DNA of 12,309 nucleotides, from the NCBI GenBank assembly GCA_024763295.1, contig JANTFU010000039.1, forward strand, positions 1 through 12,309, read 5' to 3'. This document shows, in pieces, positions 7,758-12,309 of this stretch; the stretch's first letter is position 1; each line of letters opens with the position of its first letter. Origin of the DNA: Anaerolineales bacterium. GTDB lineage: Bacteria; Chloroflexota; Anaerolineae; Anaerolineales; Villigracilaceae. The notes under the pieces were generated by a model, which saw only the letters and a list, made by a program, of their open reading frames with translations, did no database searches and was not told where the DNA came from. Made by a program: the position numbers and the translations under genes.

Positions 7758-7795
7758 GACAGCCATCCAAGCCGAAACATCAGCAAGGAAATCCC

Positions 7796-9106
7796 ATGAA
7801 ACGACTCTTTCTCATCATCATCTTAATGACCCTTTTAGCTGCCTGCGGACCAAAGGAAATGTCCACAGCCGAGACGGGGACGCTCATCGTTGACGCCGAT
7901 ATCGACCTCGGTCCGATTAGCCCGCTGCTCTATGGCTCAAATTACGGACCCTGGACAACCGTCCCCGCCAAGATGCTTGACTACGCTTATCAGTCAAAGA
8001 TCACCAATTTGCGCTGGCCCGGCGGCGAATGGGGCGACAGCCACGACATCAAAACCTATCAGATCGATCAATTCATGGATTTTGCCAAACAGGTGGACGC
8101 CATCCCGACCATCAGCGTCCGCCTGCTGGGTGGCACACCCGAAGCCGCTGCCGAATTGGTTCGCTATTGTAACCTTGAAAAGGGCTATGCCGTGAAATAC
8201 TGGAGCATCGGCAACGAACCGACCCTTTACGAAGGTCGTTCCGGCGTCGACTCCTATGACACCGAGCGCTTCAACAAGGAATGGCGCGCCATCGCCGAAG
8301 CCATGAAAGCCGTTGACCCCAACATTCTACTGATGGGACCTGAACTGCACGGCACCTACACGTCCAATTACGCGACCAATCCCAAAGACAGCGCCGGGCG
8401 CGACTGGATGGAAGAATTTCTGACAGCCAACGGCGATCTGGTCGACATCGTCACCTATCACCGCTACCCCTTCCCCGCAACAAGAACCAGCGGCAACGCA
8501 TCCATCGAAGATTTGCGTCAGGATTTGCCCGAATGGACACGCACAATTCGCTATCTAAAAGAACTGATTCAGGAGAAAACGGGACGCGAGATTCCAGTCG
8601 GCGTGACCGAAGCGAATTCGCACTGGACGCATGCTACCGGCGGAGAAGCGACTCCCGATTCGCACTACAACGCAATTTGGTGGGCGGATGCCCTCGGCAG
8701 GATGCTCGATGAGGACGTTTTGATCGCTAACCACTTCCTACTGGCTGCGAGTGGCGATGCCGCCGGTTTTGGGCTGATCGCCCGCACCGACGTGCGCCCA
8801 ACCTACTACGTCTATCAGCTTTACGGGCGTTTTGGCAGCGAACAGGTCTTCGCCGATTCAGGCGTAGACGGTCTCCGCATCTATGCCGCCACCAATGATG
8901 CTGGGCAGTTGACCATCATGGTCATCAATACAACCGATGCCGAACTCTCCGCCACTTTAGATGCCGGAAAAAAGCGGATCGAAGCAGAACGCTGGCTCTT
9001 CGACCCAACCCATAACGCAGAAAATATGGGCACACAAACACTAAAATCGGATGAGGCGTTAACCTTCCCCGCGCAGTCTGTTACCCTGTATATCAGCGTC
9101 CCTTAG
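7796..9106 (+). CDS. Secreted lipoprotein glycoside hydrolase, GH-A (TIM-barrel) type
   Basis: The 436-residue protein starts with a lipoprotein signal (MKRLFLIIILMTLLAAC, lipobox LAAC with Cys17), so it is probably exported and lipid-anchored. The core looks like a clan GH-A barrel: RWPGGEWGD (73-81), KYWSIGNEP (134-142) with Glu141 as likely acid/base, DIVTYHRYPF (217-226), and IPVGVTEAN (266-274) with Glu272 as likely nucleophile. A C-terminal beta domain (about 345-436) follows, as in the arabinofuranosidase-like families GH39, GH44, GH51 and related groups. I cannot fix the family or substrate; a plant or microbial polysaccharide role is inferred. AAGGAA at 7785-7790 lies five bases before the ATG. 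It has its own promoter module and is preceded by a terminator, so it is likely transcribed alone. Confidence 0.85.
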   Translation: MKRLFLIIILMTLLAACGPKEMSTAETGTLIVDADIDLGPISPLLYGSNYGPWTTVPAKMLDYAYQSKITNLRWPGGEWGDSHDIKTYQIDQFMDFAKQVDAIPTISVRLLGGTPEAAAELVRYCNLEKGYAVKYWSIGNEPTLYEGRSGVDSYDTERFNKEWRAIAEAMKAVDPNILLMGPELHGTYTSNYATNPKDSAGRDWMEEFLTANGDLVDIVTYHRYPFPATRTSGNASIEDLRQDLPEWTRTIRYLKELIQEKTGREIPVGVTEANSHWTHATGGEATPDSHYNAIWWADALGRMLDEDVLIANHFLLAASGDAAGFGLIARTDVRPTYYVYQLYGRFGSEQVFADSGVDGLRIYAATNDAGQLTIMVINTTDAELSATLDAGKKRIEAERWLFDPTHNAENMGTQTLKSDEALTFPAQSVTLYISVP

Positions 9107-9153
9107 AAACTTTCTAAAAAGTATTCCCTTTCGTTGCAAAGAGATAAAATAAC

Positions 9154-9209
9154 CGCGAATTTACGCCAAAAACATCCTTGAAAGCGCAAATGATTAGCGA
9201 AAATTCGTA
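9154..9209. repeat. Degenerate inverted repeat
   Basis: CGCGAATTTACGC (9154-9166) and the reverse complement of GCGAAAATTCGTA (9197-9209) agree at 10 of 13 positions. The stretch looks like a decayed copy of an interspersed palindromic repeat in the lipoprotein-acetyltransferase gap. A short GTGAAA/TTTCAC hairpin lies just downstream at 9221-9237. Confidence 0.35.
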
Positions 9210-9260
9210 CAGATCAGCGGGTGAAAAGTTCTTTCACAACCGTACCAAGCCAAACCCACA

Positions 9261-9286
9261 TGCGAAACGAGCTATAATGAGCGCGC
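9261..9286 (+). promoter_or_regulatory. Promoter module of the acetyltransferase-trhP pair
   Basis: TGCGAAACGA followed by GCTATAATGA has TATAAT at 9273-9278 and matches the module at 7731-7750 at 18 of 20 bases, with GCGCGC right after. It places transcription start about 30 bases before the ATG at 9316, which supports that start over the in-frame codon at 9178. Confidence 0.6.
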
Positions 9287-9315
9287 CAAGCCACCGTTTC
9301 CACACGAGAAAAACC

Positions 9316-9804
9316 ATGCTCAGAGAAATGACCGAGCAAGACGCGCCCCACGTTCTCGCCATCTACAAAATGGGACTTGAAACCCGCAACGCCACATTTG
9401 AAACTGAAGTGCCGTCATGGTCTGATTGGGATGCAAAACATCATGCCCATTCGCGATTTGTTTTTGTGGAAGATGAAAAGATACTGGGATGGATCGCCTT
9501 AGCGCCTACGTCGGCACGCAAAGTTTACGCGGGTGTGGCAGAAGTCAGTGTTTATATTGATACGACGGTGCTTGGCAGGGGAATTGGCTCAAAGCTGATG
9601 GCGCAGGTCATTCTGTCTTCTGAAGAACAGGGCATCTGGACACTGTACTCGAGCGTCTTCCCTGAAAATGAAGCCACCCTCAGACTGCATAAGAAATTTG
9701 GTTTCAGGGTGATTGGCAAACAAGAAAAGATCGCCAAACTGGACGATCAGTGGCGAGACACAATTTTATTGGAAAGACGAAGTAAAACTGCTGGTGTTGA
9801 ATAA
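9316..9804 (+). CDS. GNAT N-acetyltransferase, phosphinothricin-acetyltransferase-like
   Basis: The protein transfers an acetyl group from acetyl-CoA to an amine. The 162-residue form beginning MLREMTEQDAPHVLAIY matches the usual start of the Pat/MddA-like GNAT group. Expected parts are present: NATFETE (about 25-31), AEVSVYID (about 81-88), the acetyl-CoA loop VLGRGIGSKL (about 91-100), FPENEATLRLHKKFGFR (about 118-134) and a W-R-D near the end (about 146-148). Relatives acetylate phosphinothricin, methionine sulfoximine or similar amino acids; the natural substrate here is unknown. I chose ATG 9316 because the frame upstream covers the promoter module and has no GNAT homology. Its TAA is followed at once by the ATG of the U32 gene, so the two are co-transcribed and probably translationally coupled. 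Confidence 0.9.
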   Translation: MLREMTEQDAPHVLAIYKMGLETRNATFETEVPSWSDWDAKHHAHSRFVFVEDEKILGWIALAPTSARKVYAGVAEVSVYIDTTVLGRGIGSKLMAQVILSSEEQGIWTLYSSVFPENEATLRLHKKFGFRVIGKQEKIAKLDDQWRDTILLERRSKTAGVE

Positions 9805-11085
9805 ATGAAAAAAATCGAACTTTTATCCCCCGCAGGCTCGCTCAAAAATATGCGCTATGCCTTCGCCTACGGCGCGGACGCGGTCTACGCCGGGCAGCCG
9901 CGGTATAGTTTGCGCGTGCGTGAGAATGAATTTAACAAACTCGAAAAACTGGCTGAGGGCATCCAGACAGCGCACGCAATGGGCAAGGTCTTTTTGGTCG
10001 CCAGCAATATCGCCGCACACAATAACAAAGTCAAAACCTATCTGCGGGATATGGAACCCGTCATCGAAATGAAACCCGATGCACTCATCATGTCTGATCC
10101 CGGTCTGATCATGCTGGTGCGCGAGAATTTCCCCGAGATGCCAATCCATTTATCGGTGCAGGCGAACGCCATCAATTGGGCAACGGTTAAATTTTGGCAG
10201 CGACAGGGCATTCAGCGCGTAATCCTTTCGCGCGAGTTGGCGCTCGAAGAAGTGGAAGAAATCCGTCAGCACTGCCCCGACATTGAACTTGAAGTTTTTG
10301 TCCACGGCGCATTGTGTATTGCTTATTCGGGACGCTGTCTGCTTTCCGGCTACATGACGCATCGCGACGGCAATCAGGGCGCATGCACCAACTCCTGCCG
10401 CTGGGAATACAACGTCCATGCCGCGGAAGAAACGCCCGCAGGTGATGTGGTGCCGAGTCTCGACGATAAGGTTTTTCTCTTGCAGGAAGCCAAACGCCCC
10501 GGCGAATATATGCCAATTTACGAAGATGAGCATGGCACACATATTCTGAACTCCAAAGATTTGCGCGCAGTGCAGCATGTGGCGCGCCTAATTGAAATTG
10601 GCATCGATTCCCTTAAAATTGAAGGACGCACCAAATCCCATTTTTACGCCGCACGCACAGCACAGGTTTATCGACGCGCCATCGACGATGCCTTGGCGGG
10701 GCGCGATTTCAACATGCAACTGATGGACGATCTCGAATCGCTCGCCAGCCGCGGCTATACCGAGGGCTTTTATCGCCGCCATCTGCCTGCCGAATATCAA
10801 AATTATGAGCAAGGTGCCTCGCGCGAGAGCCGCCAAATGTTCGTCGGCGAAGTCATCGAACACACAGACACGGAATTGGTCGTAGACGTTAAAAACAAAT
10901 TCAAGCTCGGCGATCAGCTTGAAATGATGACCCCCACAGGCAACCACGTTTTCAAACTCGAATCAATGCACAACCACGCTGAAGGCTTTGCAATGGACGT
11001 CGCGCCCGGCTCAGGGCATGTTGTCCGCATCCCTAAACCGGATAGAGCAGACGCTACCTTTGGGCTTTTGATGAAGTTTTTATAG
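9805..11085 (+). CDS. trhP: Peptidase-U32-family tRNA hydroxylation protein TrhP (YegQ)
   Basis: The 426-residue protein closely follows E. coli YegQ/TrhP through most of its length, for example LLSPAGSLKNMRYAFAYGAD (6-25), DALIMSDPGLIMLVRENFPE (92-111), HLSVQANAINWATVKFWQ (115-132) and SLKIEGRTKS (269-278). TrhP takes part in forming 5-hydroxyuridine at the wobble position of certain tRNAs, using prephenate as hydroxyl source. U32 proteins of this kind bind an iron-sulfur cluster; Cys171, Cys178, Cys194 and Cys198 are the likely ligands. Despite the family name it is probably not a protease. The ATG directly follows the GNAT stop with no Shine-Dalgarno, which implies coupled translation. It is somewhat shorter than the E. 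coli protein, with the gap around residues 207-220. A functional link to the GNAT is not evident. Confidence 0.93.
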   Translation: MKKIELLSPAGSLKNMRYAFAYGADAVYAGQPRYSLRVRENEFNKLEKLAEGIQTAHAMGKVFLVASNIAAHNNKVKTYLRDMEPVIEMKPDALIMSDPGLIMLVRENFPEMPIHLSVQANAINWATVKFWQRQGIQRVILSRELALEEVEEIRQHCPDIELEVFVHGALCIAYSGRCLLSGYMTHRDGNQGACTNSCRWEYNVHAAEETPAGDVVPSLDDKVFLLQEAKRPGEYMPIYEDEHGTHILNSKDLRAVQHVARLIEIGIDSLKIEGRTKSHFYAARTAQVYRRAIDDALAGRDFNMQLMDDLESLASRGYTEGFYRRHLPAEYQNYEQGASRESRQMFVGEVIEHTDTELVVDVKNKFKLGDQLEMMTPTGNHVFKLESMHNHAEGFAMDVAPGSGHVVRIPKPDRADATFGLLMKFL

Positions 11086-11171
11086 TGGGTTTGCCTGTAT
11101 TTGCCGTTTTGTTGCGTATTTCGTGTTCCGTCCCCCCTAACCTGAACAAGCCAGAACCAAAAAGTTTTTAA

Positions 11172-11251
11172 CACAAAGCGCACAAAGAGTCACCAAGGCA
11201 CACAAATCTTAAAATTCTTTTCTTAGAGACCTTCGTGTCCGTCGTGTTTTA
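11172..11251. repeat. Nonamer inverted repeat, possible trhP terminator
   Basis: The left side has a 9-bp period (CACAAAGCG, CACAAAGAG, TCACCAAGG, CACACAAAT at 11172-11207). The right side (11230-11251) contains the inverted version. Positions 11170-11187 pair with 11231-11248 at 13 of 18 positions plus one G-T, and a T-rich run follows (11247-11259). It could therefore terminate trhP transcription, although the loop is long. Confidence 0.6.
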
Positions 11252-11263
11252 TTTTTTTTCTGG

Positions 11264-11519
11264 TTCTACCAGAATTTGTGGCCAGGCTTTTCGCAGTCCA
11301 CTTTAGTGGGCTTCGCAGATATAGCACGGTGCGTTTACGTCCGTGCGGGCTAAATTAATCGTCAAAATCGTGTTTTTAGGCAAGATTTTTGTTGGTTCCG
11401 GTGTCCGCACGGCGTAACCCTTCGGCAGGCTCAGGAGCCACCGACCGTGCTAGTTGTACAAAGCCCTTTCGGACTGACTATCTGCCAACGCCGAAACCAA
11501 ACCACAAAAAACGGTAGAA
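11264..11519. repeat. Nested imperfect palindrome of about 256 bp
   Basis: Four pairs of arms share one centre near 11380-11390: 11264-11281 with 11502-11519 (TTCTACC...TTTGTGG), 11295-11315 with 11459-11475 (AGTCC...GGGCTT), AGCACGGT at 11323-11330 with ACCGTGCT at 11444-11451, and CCGTGCGG at 11341-11348 with CCGCACGG at 11405-11412. The two inner pairs are perfect 8-bp matches. A CCCTTCGGCAGGCTCAGG sequence (11418-11435) sits in the right half. The whole looks like a palindromic interspersed element or a large folded RNA; I recognise no named family. Confidence 0.65.
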
Positions 11520-11743
11520 CTAGTTTTTGTACAAGAACCCTACTGACAAGGTACTAAAAACGGAACACGCCACACGCAACATTCCAAAGTAAATGAAACA
11601 CACCCATTTGAGATATGTATTGATAAAAAGGCAGCAACTATCAAAGCTGATATGTACAAGAGTCCCATCTCAACACCGCAAAGCGGCAAACTCGGTTACA
11701 ATTATTAGACCAAATTCAATCCTATTAACATAGAAAGAAAATC

Positions 11744-12309
11744 ATGCGTGCAATAGACATCATCATCAAAAAACGCGAAAAAGAAGAACTTAGCAAAGAA
11801 GAAATTACATTTTTCGTTAATGGTTTCGCCAATGGCGAAATCCCCGATTACCAAGCCTCCGCTTGGGCGATGGCAGTCTTGCTCAATGGCATGACCGCCC
11901 GCGAAACCACCGACCTAACCCTCGCCATGGCAGCCTCCGGCGACACACTCGACCTTTCGGATGTCGTTGATATCGCCATCGACAAACATTCATCCGGCGG
12001 CGTTGGCGATAAGACCACCCTCGTTGTCTTGCCCGTTGTCGCCGCATGTGGATTGCCGGTTGGCAAAATGTCCGGACGTGGATTGGGATTTAGCGGCGGA
12101 ACGCTCGACAAATTAGAATCGATACCGGGCTTCAATGTGAATCTCAGCACCGAGGAGTTTAAACGCCAACTTCACGACATCGGCATGGTACTGGCTGGAC
12201 AAAGCGCCGACCTCGCCCCGGCAGATGGCAAAATGTATGCCCTGCGCGATGTCAGCGGCACCGTCCCCTCTATGCCACTGATTGCATCGTCGATTATGAG
12301 CAAAAAAAT
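11744..12309 (+). CDS. Pyrimidine-nucleoside (thymidine) phosphorylase, 5' part
   Basis: The frame opens at ATG 11744 and runs off the window after 188 codons; the family is usually about 430-440 residues, so the C-terminal half is not seen. The enzyme splits pyrimidine nucleosides with phosphate into base and (deoxy)ribose-1-phosphate in cytoplasmic salvage. The all-helical N-terminal domain (about 1-65) starts MRAIDIIIKKREKEELSKEE. The phosphate-binding KHSSGGVGDKTTL (81-93) and the family signature SGRGLGFSGGTLDKLE (110-125) follow, then ALRDVSGTVPS (166-176) and SSIMSKK (182-188). It could be either the thymidine-specific or the broad pyrimidine form. The ribosome binding site is weak (AGAAAGAAAA). 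Confidence 0.95.
   Translation, partial: MRAIDIIIKKREKEELSKEEITFFVNGFANGEIPDYQASAWAMAVLLNGMTARETTDLTLAMAASGDTLDLSDVVDIAIDKHSSGGVGDKTTLVVLPVVAACGLPVGKMSGRGLGFSGGTLDKLESIPGFNVNLSTEEFKRQLHDIGMVLAGQSADLAPADGKMYALRDVSGTVPSMPLIASSIMSKK

Larger units (their letters stand above)
7337..7795. other. Gene-free stretch between the IS remnant and the lipoprotein gene
   Basis: This 459-bp stretch holds the right end of the insertion sequence (to 7418) with a CCCTCC-GAAA-GGAGGG hairpin at 7376-7391. It also holds a possible promoter near 7543, an intrinsic terminator at 7669-7707 and the promoter of the downstream gene. I see no convincing coding frame. Confidence 0.6.
11111..11580. repeat. Outer heptamer arms of the repeat mosaic (ACGCAAT-like)
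   Basis: The left arm (11111-11131) consists of GTTGCGT, ATTTCGT and GTTCCGT. The right arm (11560-11580) consists of ACGGAAC, ACGCCAC and ACGCAAC. The outer and inner units are exact reverse complements, and only the middle unit differs. The minus-then-plus order is the same as in arrays A2 and C, but here the arms are 428 bp apart and enclose other repeats. Confidence 0.7.
11086..11743. other. Gene-free repeat mosaic between trhP and the phosphorylase gene
   Basis: These 658 bp contain no credible coding frame. They hold outer heptamer arms (11111-11131 and 11560-11580), a nonamer-based hairpin (11172-11251) and a nested palindrome (11264-11519). The last 160 bp, leading to the phosphorylase start, show only a small CCGCAAAGCGG hairpin and a TACAAT at 11697-11702 that could be a weak -10. 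Confidence 0.7.

Noticed and set aside
9098..9120. TTAGAAACTTTCTAA as terminator of the lipoprotein gene
   Set aside because: It is palindromic but has almost no loop, is AT-only except for the centre and lacks a T tract.
9178..9315. Upstream in-frame start for the acetyltransferase
   Set aside because: The added 46 residues cover the TATAAT module and a hairpin and do not match GNAT proteins.

Overview
The window looks like chromosomal DNA of a Chloroflexota bacterium, most likely from the class Anaerolineae. I infer this from gene content, protein flavour, moderately GC-rich codon use and the many short-period repeats between genes. I could not run a search, so the taxonomic call is an inference. 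Every gene I can support is on the + strand.

Positions 1-6190 are the end of a dcw (division and cell wall) cluster in the order murB, a small four-helix-bundle gene, ddl, ftsQ, ftsA, ftsZ. MurB and Ddl make peptidoglycan precursors. FtsQ, FtsA and FtsZ build the division ring: FtsZ polymerises, FtsA anchors it to the membrane, and FtsQ connects it to the later divisome. The four-helix-bundle gene (23S rRNA intervening-sequence-protein family) does not belong to a normal dcw cluster and sits between repeats like an inserted cassette.

Positions 6191-7795 hold no intact gene. They contain a structured stretch with a strong hairpin after ftsZ, a decayed and internally deleted insertion sequence with 16-bp perfect terminal inverted repeats (6466-7418), and a stretch ending in a good intrinsic terminator that may encode a small RNA.

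Positions 7796-11085 encode a secreted lipoprotein glycoside hydrolase of the GH-A fold, a GNAT acetyltransferase and, abutting it, a U32-family tRNA hydroxylation protein (TrhP/YegQ type). The hydrolase and the acetyltransferase each have a near-identical TATAAT-containing upstream module. Positions 11086-11743 are a 658-bp gene-free mosaic of nested inverted repeats. At 11744 a pyrimidine-nucleoside phosphorylase gene begins and runs off the window.

The most unusual signal is a set of short tandem arrays with an exact 7-bp period. Several are arranged as minus-strand copies followed by plus-strand copies, so they can fold as hairpins. At least three sequence types occur (ACGCAAT-like, AGGTATC-like, AACAACT-like). 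They begin within a few bases of the stop codons of murB, the four-helix-bundle gene, ddl and ftsA. One array has entered the ddl reading frame and adds about nine residues in a variable loop.
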